A stretch of 64,000 bases of DNA from MGBC114079 sp964531385. Lineage in GTDB: Bacteria; Bacillota; Clostridia; Lachnospirales; CAG-274. The first letter of the stretch is position 1; each line of letters opens with the position of its first letter. The translations under genes and the position numbers were made by a program. Where the stretch lies: assembly GCA_964531385.1 (NCBI GenBank), contig CAZHGC010000001.1:115616-179615 (forward strand). The letters run 5' to 3'. The notes below the pieces were generated by a model. It saw nothing but the letters and a program-made list of their open reading frames with translations, made no database searches and was not told where the DNA came from. Positions 36,435-44,991 of the stretch are shown here, piece after piece.

Positions 36435-37058
36435 ATGGGTTTGAGGCTTAGGCAATTTGTTTATGCTGTTATTGCGGGGATTGCTATTGGCATTGGAGGA
36501 ACGGTTTTTCTTTCTGTTGAAAGCAACGTTATTGGGTCGTTTCTTTTTTCAATTGGATTATTTACCATTTTGTTTTTTCAACTTCAGCTTTTTACCGGCA
36601 AAATTGGATATTTGGTTGTTAGTAAACCGAACTACATAATTGAACTTGTTATTACTTGGTTTGGAAATTTTGTTGGAACTTTTTTTGCGGGGGCCCTTGT
36701 TGGACACACACGTATTTCACTTAATTTTCAAAAGCTTTACGGCATTATTCAAACAAAGTTTAATGACGATATTTTGAGCATTTTTATACTTGCTGTTTTT
36801 TGCGGAATGCTTATGTTTATTGCGGTTGATGTTTTTAAAAATGCAAAAGACGGAGTTATTAAAATTTTTGGTGTTGTTATGCCGGTTATGGTGTTTATTT
36901 TGAGCGGGTTTGAACATTGTATTGCAAATATGTTTTATTTTACAGTTGGCGGAGTTTGGGGATTTGAAGCGTTATTCCTTATTATTGTTATGACATTTGG
37001 AAATTCGATTGGAGGAATGGTTATTCCTTTTTGTCGAAAGTTTTTTGAAAAAAATTAA
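36435..37058 (+). CDS. Formate/nitrite transporter (FNT) family-like membrane protein
   Basis: A 207-residue protein with about six membrane segments. It shows FNT-like features: GIAIGIGGTVFL in the first helix, QLFTGKIGYL, GNFVGTFFAGALVG, SGFEHCIANMFYF and a terminal TFGNSIGGMV. FNT channels pass formate, nitrite or hydrosulfide; the substrate here is unknown. It is shorter than typical members (about 250-280 residues) and its loops look trimmed. The start codon at 36435 has ATGGAGG upstream, overlapping the end of the previous gene. Confidence 0.7.
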   Translation: MGLRLRQFVYAVIAGIAIGIGGTVFLSVESNVIGSFLFSIGLFTILFFQLQLFTGKIGYLVVSKPNYIIELVITWFGNFVGTFFAGALVGHTRISLNFQKLYGIIQTKFNDDILSIFILAVFCGMLMFIAVDVFKNAKDGVIKIFGVVMPVMVFILSGFEHCIANMFYFTVGGVWGFEALFLIIVMTFGNSIGGMVIPFCRKFFEKN

Positions 37059-37132
37059 GGCAACGGTAAATTTGCTTTATCAAATTATGTGGTTTTGTTT
37101 TTTGTGATATTTCTTTTTTGGGGAGGTATTCT

Positions 37133-38122
37133 ATGAACATTCGTGAGCATACAGAAAATTTTGAAAATGAAAGGTTTAGTCCTTTTGCGACAAAAAGTGC
37201 TTTTTCGAAGGGTCGAAAAAAGTTTGAAGAACTTGACGATATTAGAACTTGTTTTCAAAGAGACAGAGACAGGATTATTCATAGCAAATCTTTTAGAAGG
37301 CTTATGCACAAAACGCAGGCGTTTATTTTTCCGGAGGGAGACCATTATCGAACGAGACTTACGCACACTCTTGAGGTTTCACAAATTGCAAGAACACTTG
37401 CGGTTGCGTTAAATCTTAACGAAGATTTGACGGAGGCGATTGCTCTTGGACACGATTTGGGACACACGCCTTTTGGTCATTTGGGCGAGCGGGATTTGGA
37501 CGAAGTTATGGAAAATGGTTTTCATCACAATGAACAAAGTGTTAGAGTTGTTGAAGTTGTTGAAAATTTGGGAAAAGGGCTTAATTTGACTTTTGAGGTT
37601 ATTGATGGAATTTTAAATCACAGAGGAAGCGGACAGCCTCATACACTTGAAGGGAAGATTGTTCAAATTTCCGATAAAATTGCTTATATAAACCACGATA
37701 TTGATGATGCTTTGAGAGCCGGAATTTTAAAAATTTCGGATTTGCCGAAAGAAAGTATTTCTGTTCTTGGAGATACTTCTAAAAAAAGAATAAATTTCCT
37801 TATTCGAAATATTATTCAAAACAGCAGTGATAAAAACGATATTATTATGGATAAAAAAGTTAAAGAACTTTTGTATCTTCTTAGAAAATTTATGTTTGAG
37901 TATGTTTATCTTGGCCCTGACATTGAAAAAGAAAATGAGATGTTTGCGGGCATTCTTAAAAAATTATTTTTTTATTATATTAACAATTTTGAAGATATTC
38001 CGCTTGAATTTTGCAAACATTATAATTCGGACGAAGATAAAGAAGATATTGTTTGCGATTATATTGCGGGTATGACAGACAGATTCGCTTTGCGGGTTTA
38101 CAAACAGTATTACGATTGTTGA
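37133..38122 (+). CDS. dgt: Deoxyguanosinetriphosphate triphosphohydrolase-like HD protein
   Basis: A 329-residue HD-domain phosphohydrolase of the dGTPase-like family, which hydrolyses dNTPs to nucleoside and triphosphate. The family start is ATKSAFSKGRKK. FQRDRDRIIHSKSFRRLMHKTQ follows, with the HD metal ligands in RTRLTHTLEV and ALGHDLGHTPFGH. LNHRGSG and DKIAYINHDIDD are also conserved. ATG 37133 follows GGGGAGG. In Clostridia this gene commonly precedes dnaG-rpoD, as here. Confidence 0.93.
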   Translation: MNIREHTENFENERFSPFATKSAFSKGRKKFEELDDIRTCFQRDRDRIIHSKSFRRLMHKTQAFIFPEGDHYRTRLTHTLEVSQIARTLAVALNLNEDLTEAIALGHDLGHTPFGHLGERDLDEVMENGFHHNEQSVRVVEVVENLGKGLNLTFEVIDGILNHRGSGQPHTLEGKIVQISDKIAYINHDIDDALRAGILKISDLPKESISVLGDTSKKRINFLIRNIIQNSSDKNDIIMDKKVKELLYLLRKFMFEYVYLGPDIEKENEMFAGILKKLFFYYINNFEDIPLEFCKHYNSDEDKEDIVCDYIAGMTDRFALRVYKQYYDC

Positions 38123-38232
38123 CTTTTGTTAAGTTTGGATTGCTTTGGTGCGAAATATTACAAGTTTGTGTAAATTTAGTTTTTATACAATTTGTTTTTT
38201 ATAACATTATTTTAAAAAATAAAAAGGAAATT

Positions 38233-38300
38233 TTGATTTTGTGTCGAATATTTAATATATAAGGCAATGTGCACAATTAAAATTTTACGGATTTGGTTGA
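38233..38300 (+). promoter_or_regulatory. Candidate dnaG-rpoD promoter with Spo0A-like box and motif copy E
   Basis: TTGATT (38233-38238), 17-bp spacer, TATATA (38256-38261). A TGTCGAA heptamer (38242-38248) sits in the spacer. Copy E of the recurrent motif (38271-38300: ATTAAAATTTTACGG, then TTGGTTGA) begins ten bases after the -10. A second, weaker candidate is TTGTTT (38338) with CATAAT (38361). Confidence 0.45.
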
Positions 38301-38419
38301 TATTTTCCAATGTTTTGGTGGAAATATTATTTCAAACTTGTTTTATTGTAATAATGTTGTCATAATAAAAAGAGGGCTGATTTTTATATTTATGGAAGCC
38401 TTTTTGGAGCTGAATTTAT

Positions 38420-40183
38420 ATGCGTTATCCGGATACTGTTATTGAAGATATTAGAAATGGAAATGACATTGTTGAGGTTATTGGGTCTTATGTTTCGTTG
38501 AAACAGCAAGGAAACCGTTATTTTGCTTTATGTCCTTTTCATAAAGAGCATACGCCTTCTTTTACGGTTAGCCCTGATGAGCAACTTTATCATTGTTTTG
38601 GTTGTAATGCAAGCGGAAACGTTTACAGCTTTATTATGCAAATTGAAAATTATGATTTTCTTGATGCGGTTAGATTTCTTGCAGACAGAATTAATTATGT
38701 TTTGCCGGAAAATGATTTTTCGGGTGAGGCAATAAAAAATAATTCACTTAAAGAAACTATTTATGAAATTCATAAAAAGGCGGCAAGATTTTATTACTCT
38801 GTTTTGAACAGCGAGGAGGGAAAGAATGCCGTTAAATATTTGGACGAAAGAAAAGTTTCTTTGAATATACGAAAAAAATATGGTCTTGGTTATGCTTCAT
38901 TTAAAAGAAACTCATTGTCGAATTTTTTGCTTGGCGAGGGTTTTGAAACAGATGCTCTTGTTAAAAGCGGGCTTGTTTTTCCTGATAAAAAAGGCGGTTT
39001 TTATGATAAATTTTTTAACAGGCTTATGTTTCCGATTATTGATGTTAGGGGAAGAATTATTGCTTTCGGAGGGCGAATTATTGGAGAGGGCGAGCCTAAA
39101 TATTTAAATTCTCCCGATACGCCGATTTTTAAAAAAAGCCAAAATTTATACAGCATTAATTTTGCAAGACTGTCTAAAATGAAAGAATTTATACTTGTTG
39201 AGGGATATATGGACGTTATAAGCCTTTATCAAGCAGGTTTTCACAACGTTGTTGCGGCTTTGGGAACGGCTTTTAACGATGACCATGCACGTGCATTAAG
39301 AAAATATGCAAACAGTGCTGTTTTACTTTTTGACAGCGATGAGGCGGGAACAAAAGCGGCACTCAGAGCCGGACCGGTTTTGATTTCGAACGGTATAAGA
39401 GTTAGAGTTCTTCAAGTTGAAGATGCAAAAGACCCTGACGAATATATTAAAAAGTTTGGGGCAGAAGCTTTTTCGAAACTTCTTAACAATGCTAAAAGCT
39501 TTGTGCTTTTTGAAATTGAATGTGAAAAGAAGAAATATAATCTTCAAAATACTGATGAGAAAATTATGTTTACAAACAAGGTGTCTGAAATTTTGGCAAA
39601 GCTTGACAATGCTATTGAACGAGATGTTTATATAAGCGAGACGGCAAAAACCACCGGAATTTCAAAAGAAGCCATTGTTAATCAAATTTCTAAACTTTCT
39701 CAAAATGTTACAATTAACGACGGACAGAAAAAATATAACAAACCAAAACATCAAGTTAGTGCTTTGGGTGTTGATGATGGACGGAAAAATATTATTAAAA
39801 TTATGACTTCAAATTTTGTTGCATATAAAAAAATCAGAGAAGTTTTGTCTCCTGAAGAATTTGTTAATCCTGTTTATGTTAAACTTATTAAAGTTATTGA
39901 TGATTTTTATAAAAAGGGACAAGAAATTTATTCTGCGGAGGTTGTTAATTATTTTCAATCTATTGAAGAACAAAGGCTTGTTTCTGAAATTTTTATTTTG
40001 CAAAGAGATTTTGAAGATAAAAAAGCTTTGGAAAAAGCTATAAATGATGAGGTTAGGGCAATTAAATTATTCTATTTAAACAATGTTCTTATACCGTCTT
40101 CTCAAGACATTGAGATTCTTCAAAAGTTTATTACCGAGAAGAAAAAAATCGATGTTTTGAATATTACACTTTCAGATGGTTAG
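38420..40183 (+). CDS. dnaG: DNA primase
   Basis: The RNA primer synthase of the replisome (587 residues). The N-terminal CHC2 zinc finger is CPFHKEHTPSFTVSPDEQ...CFGC (about residues 40-65). The Toprim core has FVEGYMDV-like LVEGYMDVISLYQAG, AALGTAF and the DSDEAGTKAA acidic motif. The C-terminal part that contacts DnaB is poorly conserved. ATG 38420 follows TTTGGAGC. It is followed by rpoD after 30 bp, the macromolecular-synthesis arrangement of Firmicutes. Confidence 0.96.
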   Translation: MRYPDTVIEDIRNGNDIVEVIGSYVSLKQQGNRYFALCPFHKEHTPSFTVSPDEQLYHCFGCNASGNVYSFIMQIENYDFLDAVRFLADRINYVLPENDFSGEAIKNNSLKETIYEIHKKAARFYYSVLNSEEGKNAVKYLDERKVSLNIRKKYGLGYASFKRNSLSNFLLGEGFETDALVKSGLVFPDKKGGFYDKFFNRLMFPIIDVRGRIIAFGGRIIGEGEPKYLNSPDTPIFKKSQNLYSINFARLSKMKEFILVEGYMDVISLYQAGFHNVVAALGTAFNDDHARALRKYANSAVLLFDSDEAGTKAALRAGPVLISNGIRVRVLQVEDAKDPDEYIKKFGAEAFSKLLNNAKSFVLFEIECEKKKYNLQNTDEKIMFTNKVSEILAKLDNAIERDVYISETAKTTGISKEAIVNQISKLSQNVTINDGQKKYNKPKHQVSALGVDDGRKNIIKIMTSNFVAYKKIREVLSPEEFVNPVYVKLIKVIDDFYKKGQEIYSAEVVNYFQSIEEQRLVSEIFILQRDFEDKKALEKAINDEVRAIKLFYLNNVLIPSSQDIEILQKFITEKKKIDVLNITLSDG

Positions 40184-40213
40184 AATAAGAGACAAAAGAA
40201 AGGAAGGATTATT

Positions 40214-41290
40214 TTGAAATCCATTGATGAAAATGTATTTGCCATTCGACTTAAAGAACTTTTAGCACTTGGCAAAAAGAAAAAAGGTGTTCTTGAATAT
40301 AAAGAAATAATGGATTTTTTATCCGATATTGAACTTGATTCCGAACAGATTGATAAGATTTATGAATATTTGGAAAGTCAAGGCATTGACGTTATGGGAG
40401 TTGTTGAGCTTGAGGACGATACTGAAAAAGAATTGGATTTGTCTATAAGCGACGGAAGCATTAACATTGATGACCATGTTCGTATGTATTTAAAAGAAAT
40501 CGGAAAAGTTGCTCTTTTGTCTGCTGACGAGGAAACAGAACTTGCAAAGCGTATGGAAGAGGGAGACGAATATGCAAAGAAGCGTCTTGCAGAGGCAAAT
40601 TTGCGTCTTGTTGTTAGTATTGCAAAAAGATATGTTGGAAGAGGAATGTTGTTTCTTGACCTTATTCAAGAGGGCAATCTTGGGCTTATTAAAGCTGTTG
40701 AAAAGTTTGATTACAGAAAAGGTTATAAATTTAGTACTTATGCAACTTGGTGGATTAGGCAGGCGATTACAAGAGCCATTGCTGACCAGGCAAGAACTAT
40801 AAGAATTCCTGTTCATATGGTTGAAACGATTAACAAGCTTATTCGTGTTTCGAGACAGCTTTTGCAGGAACTTGGAAGAGAGCCTTCCGATGAGGAGCTT
40901 GCAAAAGAAATGCAGATGCCCGTTGACAAAGTTAGAGAAATTAGAAAAATTGCTCAAGAACCTGTTTCGCTTGAAACACCTATTGGAGAGGAAGAGGATA
41001 GCCATTTGGGCGATTTTATTCCAGATGAGGACATTCCGGCTCCGGCAGAGGCGGCGGCTTTTACTTTGCTTAAAGAGCAACTTATAAGCGTTTTGGATAC
41101 ATTGACTGATAGAGAAGAGAAAGTTTTGCGTTTGAGATTTGGGCTTGATGACGGAAGGGCGAGAACTCTTGAGGAAGTTGGCAAGGAATTTCAAGTTACA
41201 AGAGAGAGAATCAGACAAATTGAGGCAAAAGCTTTGAGAAAACTCAGACACCCGAGCAGAAGCAAAAAACTTAAAGATTATCTTGAATAA
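40214..41290 (+). CDS. rpoD: Primary RNA polymerase sigma factor RpoD (SigA)
   Basis: The housekeeping sigma-70 factor (358 residues, the short Firmicute form without the large non-conserved insert). Region 1.2 onward starts near DDHVRMYLKEIGKVALLSADEE. Region 2 includes NLRLVVSIAKRYVGRGMLFLDLIQEGNLGL and KFSTYATWWIRQAITRAIADQ. Region 4 ends with TREEVG-like TLEEVGKEFQVTRERIRQIEAKALRKLRHPSRS. The TTG start at 40214 lies behind AAGGAAGGA. The -10/-35 sequences quoted elsewhere assume this factor. Confidence 0.97.
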   Translation: MKSIDENVFAIRLKELLALGKKKKGVLEYKEIMDFLSDIELDSEQIDKIYEYLESQGIDVMGVVELEDDTEKELDLSISDGSINIDDHVRMYLKEIGKVALLSADEETELAKRMEEGDEYAKKRLAEANLRLVVSIAKRYVGRGMLFLDLIQEGNLGLIKAVEKFDYRKGYKFSTYATWWIRQAITRAIADQARTIRIPVHMVETINKLIRVSRQLLQELGREPSDEELAKEMQMPVDKVREIRKIAQEPVSLETPIGEEEDSHLGDFIPDEDIPAPAEAAAFTLLKEQLISVLDTLTDREEKVLRLRFGLDDGRARTLEEVGKEFQVTRERIRQIEAKALRKLRHPSRSKKLKDYLE

Positions 41291-41493
41291 TTTTTTTGCG
41301 GGCTTTTTGATGAAGCGAGTTCCCCGCCTGTTAGGCGAGGGGGATTGCTTTAATATGAAGTTGTTTTTTTGATACATACAGTTATTTAATTTATAATACA
41401 GTAAGTGTTGAACAATGCAGTTTACGACGATATATCAGAGTTATGTGTAAATTTGTTTTTGTGGCTTTAGGCTGATTGATGAGCTTATTTTTG
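41291..41493 (+). other. rpoD downstream region with a GC-rich imperfect hairpin
   Basis: 41313-41350 folds as AAGCGA...TTGCTT outer pairs, TCCC/GGGA and CGCCT/AGGCG with a GTT loop and small bulges. Its GC content is well above the surroundings and it is not followed by a clear T-run. The remaining sequence has no ORF. Confidence 0.5.
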
Positions 41494-41550
41494 ACGCTGA
41501 ATATGAATTGACAATATTTATATATAATTCATATTTGGCGTTTTTATTTT
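41494..41550 (+). terminator. Strong terminator-like hairpin just upstream of trmK
   Basis: ACGCTGAATATGAATT (41494-41509) pairs with AATTCATATTTGGCGT (41526-41541), 16 bp with two G-U pairs, then TTTTATTTT. It ends only about 20 bp before the trmK start, so it terminates rpoD transcripts or acts as an attenuator for trmK-nif3. Confidence 0.8.
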
Positions 41551-41569
41551 GATTTTGGGAGGAGAAGCT

Positions 41570-42271
41570 TTGGTTTTATCTGATAGGTTGAATATGGTTG
41601 CCGGTTGTGCAAAAAAATGCAAATTTCTTGTTGATGTTGGAACGGACCACGCCTATATTCCGATTTATCTTGTTGAAAAAAATATTGCACAAAAAGCTGT
41701 TGCTTGTGATATTAGCAAAGGGTCGGTTGAAAAAGCAAAAAAGAATATTGAAAAATATAGTTATAGCGATATTATTGAGGCGAGAGTTGGCGATGGACTT
41801 AAAGTTATTGATTGCGGAGAAAACCCCGACCAGATTATTATAGCGGGTATGGGAGGGCTTTTAACAATTGATATTTTAAATAATTCGAAAGATGTTGTTA
41901 ATTTGGCAGAGCGAATTATTTTGCAACCGCAAAGAGATATTGACAAAGTTAGAAAAACTGTTCATAGTCTTGGATTTAAGATTATTGATGAAAAGATGAC
42001 TTTTGAGGACGGAAAATATTATAATGTTATTGTTTGCGAAAAAGGCAAAGATTGTTATTATAGCGAAAAAGACTATTTTTTTGGAAAAATTTTACTTGAA
42101 AGAAAAGATGAATTTTTAAAAAAACAGATAGCACACGAATTGTTTAAAGTTGAACGAATTTTAAATAAAATGAGTTATGAGATGAGCATTGAAGAAAAGA
42201 ATGATGTTTTTTTGAATAGATTTCACGAACTTGAAATTAAAAGGGATTTATATAAATTTTCAGGTGTTTGA
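41570..42271 (+). CDS. trmK: tRNA (adenine(22)-N1)-methyltransferase
   Basis: A SAM-dependent methyltransferase (233 residues) making m1A22 in tRNA. It opens with the family's LSDRLNMVAG, then the SAM motif LVDVGTDHAYIPIYL, AVACDISKGSVEKA and the catalytic-region IAGMGGLL. Its place between rpoD and nif3 is conserved in Firmicutes. The TTG at 41570 is chosen because GGGAGGA (41557-41563) precedes it by six bases; the upstream TTG 41549 would overlap the terminator tail. Confidence 0.92.
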   Translation: MVLSDRLNMVAGCAKKCKFLVDVGTDHAYIPIYLVEKNIAQKAVACDISKGSVEKAKKNIEKYSYSDIIEARVGDGLKVIDCGENPDQIIIAGMGGLLTIDILNNSKDVVNLAERIILQPQRDIDKVRKTVHSLGFKIIDEKMTFEDGKYYNVIVCEKGKDCYYSEKDYFFGKILLERKDEFLKKQIAHELFKVERILNKMSYEMSIEEKNDVFLNRFHELEIKRDLYKFSGV

Positions 42272-42363
42272 AAATTATTTGCCGAATATAATAACACATA
42301 AACGAATTTTTTGTTTGGGATTGTGGGAAAAGCTGAATTCGGAAAATTTAAGAGGGGGATTTT

Positions 42364-43170
42364 ATGAAAGCAAATTGCAAGAATATTGTTGATTTTATTG
42401 AGAAAATTGCACCGACAAATCTTGCCGAAGAGTGGGACAATGTTGGACTTATGATTGGTGATTTTTTGATGCCGGTTGGAAAGATTCTTGTTGCACTCGA
42501 TATTAATGATGATGTTATTGATGAGGCTTTGGAGAAAAAGGCTGATTTGATTGTTACACATCACCCATTTATTTTTGGCAGTGTTAAAAAAATTAATTCT
42601 GAAAGTGCGGTTGGAAGAAGAGCTTTGAAACTTATTAAAAACGATATTGCAGTTTTTTCGGCACACACTAATTTGGACATTGCGAAGAACGGCACAAACG
42701 ATACTTTGTTTGGACTTTTGGGACTTGAAAATTCTGAAATTCTTGTTAAGTCGGTTGACGGAGTTAATGGACTTGGAAGAGCCGGAGATATTCCTGATGA
42801 AATGGAGTTTTATGATTTTGCAACGTATGTTAAAAAAGTTCTTAAACTTGATAATTTGACGATTACGGGAAGATGCGACAAGAAAATTAAAAAAGTTGGA
42901 CTTTGCACAGGGCAAGGCTCGGGAAGAGAATTTATGCTTGCGGCGAAAAATATTGGGTGTGACGCATATATTACGGGGGATTTGAGATATCACGAGGCTC
43001 AGTTTGCAAATGAGCTGGATTTATGTGTTATAGATATAACTCATTATGGAAGCGAAGTTCTTATTGTTCCTGTTTTATGTGATTATTTGAATGAATGTGC
43101 AAAAAATGAAAATTTGGATTTTATTTGCATTAAATCGGAAGTTGACGGTCAAACTTTAAATATTATATAG
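42364..43170 (+). CDS. Nif3-like dinuclear metal centre hexameric protein (YqfO)
   Basis: A 268-residue Nif3 family protein with a di-metal site, of uncertain biochemical role (sometimes annotated GTP cyclohydrolase type 2). Conserved parts are EEWDNVGLMIGD, LVALDINDDVIDEA, IVTHHPFIF with the His pair, FSAHTNLD, and the C-terminal GDLRYHEAQFA and DITHYGSEV. The inserted PII-like domain of the longer Bacillus YqfO is absent. ATG 42364 follows GAGGGGG. Confidence 0.92.
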   Translation: MKANCKNIVDFIEKIAPTNLAEEWDNVGLMIGDFLMPVGKILVALDINDDVIDEALEKKADLIVTHHPFIFGSVKKINSESAVGRRALKLIKNDIAVFSAHTNLDIAKNGTNDTLFGLLGLENSEILVKSVDGVNGLGRAGDIPDEMEFYDFATYVKKVLKLDNLTITGRCDKKIKKVGLCTGQGSGREFMLAAKNIGCDAYITGDLRYHEAQFANELDLCVIDITHYGSEVLIVPVLCDYLNECAKNENLDFICIKSEVDGQTLNII

Positions 43171-43181
43171 GGGTGGTATTT

Positions 43182-44837
43182 ATGTCAAACATTATTTTAA
43201 ATATTTTAAACATTGGTGAAAGCGTTTCTGAAAAAGAGGGAATTTCCCTTTTGGAGGTTGTTGAAAAATATCGTGATAAATTTAAAAAGGAGCCTCTTTT
43301 GGCTGCGGTTGACAACGAGGTTGTTGAACTTAGAAGTAAGCTTACAAAAGATTGTGAGGTTGAGTTTTTTGATATTGACACACCTTACGGATATGCAACG
43401 TATCAAAGGGGAATTATATTTTTAACTGTTTATTCTTTTAAACACGTTTTTGGTGAAAGCGTTAAGATAAATGTTAAGCACTCTATTAACGGAAATTATT
43501 ATTGTACTGTTGACGATAAAGAAATTAACGAAGATGTTATTAAAAAAGTTGAAGATTTTATGTGTGAAACGGTTGAGAAAAATTTACCAATTGAAAAACT
43601 TGCGGTTCCGGTTTCTGACGGAATTAATTTTTACAGCGGGTATACCGATACAGATATGATTGAAGAACTTAAATATACACGTTCGACCAATATTACAATG
43701 CACAAATTAAATGATTTTTACGATTATTTATATGGGCCTATGGCATCTTCGACAGGTTGTTTTACTTTATTTAAACTTGTTTACAAAAAAGACAATGCTT
43801 TTGTTATAAGATTTCCTTTGAAAAATCAAACTTCAAAGCTTAATGAAGTTATTGAATGCGAAAAACTTATGAACGTTTTTGAAGAAAGTTCGGAATGGGC
43901 TAAAATTTTAAATGTTCAGTCGGTTAAATATTTGAATAACGCAATTTGCGAAAGAAAAATAAGAGATATTATTTGTTTGTCGGAAGCATTTCACGAAAAG
44001 AAGCTTGCGGAAATTTCCGATATGATTAAAAAAGGTGATAAAAAGATTATTCTTATTGCGGGGCCGTCTTCTTCGGGCAAAACAACTTTTGCGGAAAGGC
44101 TTTGCATACAGCTTAAAGTTAATAAAATTAAGCCTTATATAATTTCGCTCGATGATTATTACAGAGACAGGAGCGATACTCCTCTTGATGAATTTGGAAA
44201 ACCTGATTATGAATGTCTTGAATCGATAGATGTTAAACAAATTAATCAAGATATTGGCGATTTGCTTGAGGGGAAAACTGTTCAAATTCCCAAATATAAT
44301 TTTTTTAAAGGGTGCAGAGAATATAATGGCAATTTTATAAAACTTGGTGAAAAAGATGTTCTTGTTATTGAGGGAATTCATGGGCTTAATGAAAAGTTGA
44401 CAAGCGGAGTTCCGAAAGAAAGCAAGTTTAAAATTTATATAAGTGCATTGACCCAGCTTAACATAAATCCTCACAACAGAATAACGACAACCGATGCAAG
44501 GCTTATAAGAAGAATGGTTCGTGACAGTCAATTTAGAGGGTTTGATGCTGTTAGCACTATTGATATTTGGCCTTCTGTTTTGAGAGGGGAAAGAAAAAAT
44601 ATTTTCCCTTATCAGGAAGAAGCAGATGTTATGTTTAATTCGGCTTTGGTTTATGAACTTGCTGTTTTGAAGCCATATGTTGAACCTTTGCTTTTTGATA
44701 TTGACAAATCTTTGCCGGAATACAAAGAGGCAAGGAGACTTATTAAATTTTTGAACAGTTTTTTGAGCATTGGCGACAAATATATTCCTCAAAATTCTAT
44801 TATACGAGAGTTTATTGGTGGAAGTTGTTTTCAATGA
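43182..44837 (+). CDS. Nucleoside (uridine) kinase with ThrRS-like N-terminal region
   Basis: A 551-residue fusion common in Clostridia. The N-terminal half (about 1-280) resembles the TGS and second additional domains of threonyl-tRNA synthetase. The C-terminal half is a uridine kinase: Walker A LIAGPSSSGKTTFAE (about residues 288-302), SLDDYYRDR, and DVLVIEGIHGLN. It is thought to phosphorylate uridine or a related nucleoside; the role of the N-terminal region is unknown. ATG 43182 follows GGGGTGG, three residues inside the longest ORF. Confidence 0.87.
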   Translation: MSNIILNILNIGESVSEKEGISLLEVVEKYRDKFKKEPLLAAVDNEVVELRSKLTKDCEVEFFDIDTPYGYATYQRGIIFLTVYSFKHVFGESVKINVKHSINGNYYCTVDDKEINEDVIKKVEDFMCETVEKNLPIEKLAVPVSDGINFYSGYTDTDMIEELKYTRSTNITMHKLNDFYDYLYGPMASSTGCFTLFKLVYKKDNAFVIRFPLKNQTSKLNEVIECEKLMNVFEESSEWAKILNVQSVKYLNNAICERKIRDIICLSEAFHEKKLAEISDMIKKGDKKIILIAGPSSSGKTTFAERLCIQLKVNKIKPYIISLDDYYRDRSDTPLDEFGKPDYECLESIDVKQINQDIGDLLEGKTVQIPKYNFFKGCREYNGNFIKLGEKDVLVIEGIHGLNEKLTSGVPKESKFKIYISALTQLNINPHNRITTTDARLIRRMVRDSQFRGFDAVSTIDIWPSVLRGERKNIFPYQEEADVMFNSALVYELAVLKPYVEPLLFDIDKSLPEYKEARRLIKFLNSFLSIGDKYIPQNSIIREFIGGSCFQ

Positions 44838-44991
44838 GGTTGAATGTTTTTGTTGGCTGAGGTAATATACACATTTTTATTATGGGAAATTTAAGCGAAG
44901 ATTTTTTATTGTTCCAAATATTGTTTCTTATGATAAAAAATTATGCTGTGTTTTGAGAGGTTGTTGTTTTTTGTGATTTGAGAGGTACATT

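Noticed and set aside
41508..41540. Perfect TTGACA as a trmK promoter -35
   Set aside because: It lies at the junction of stem and loop of the 41494-41541 terminator hairpin, and no suitable -10 is spaced correctly.
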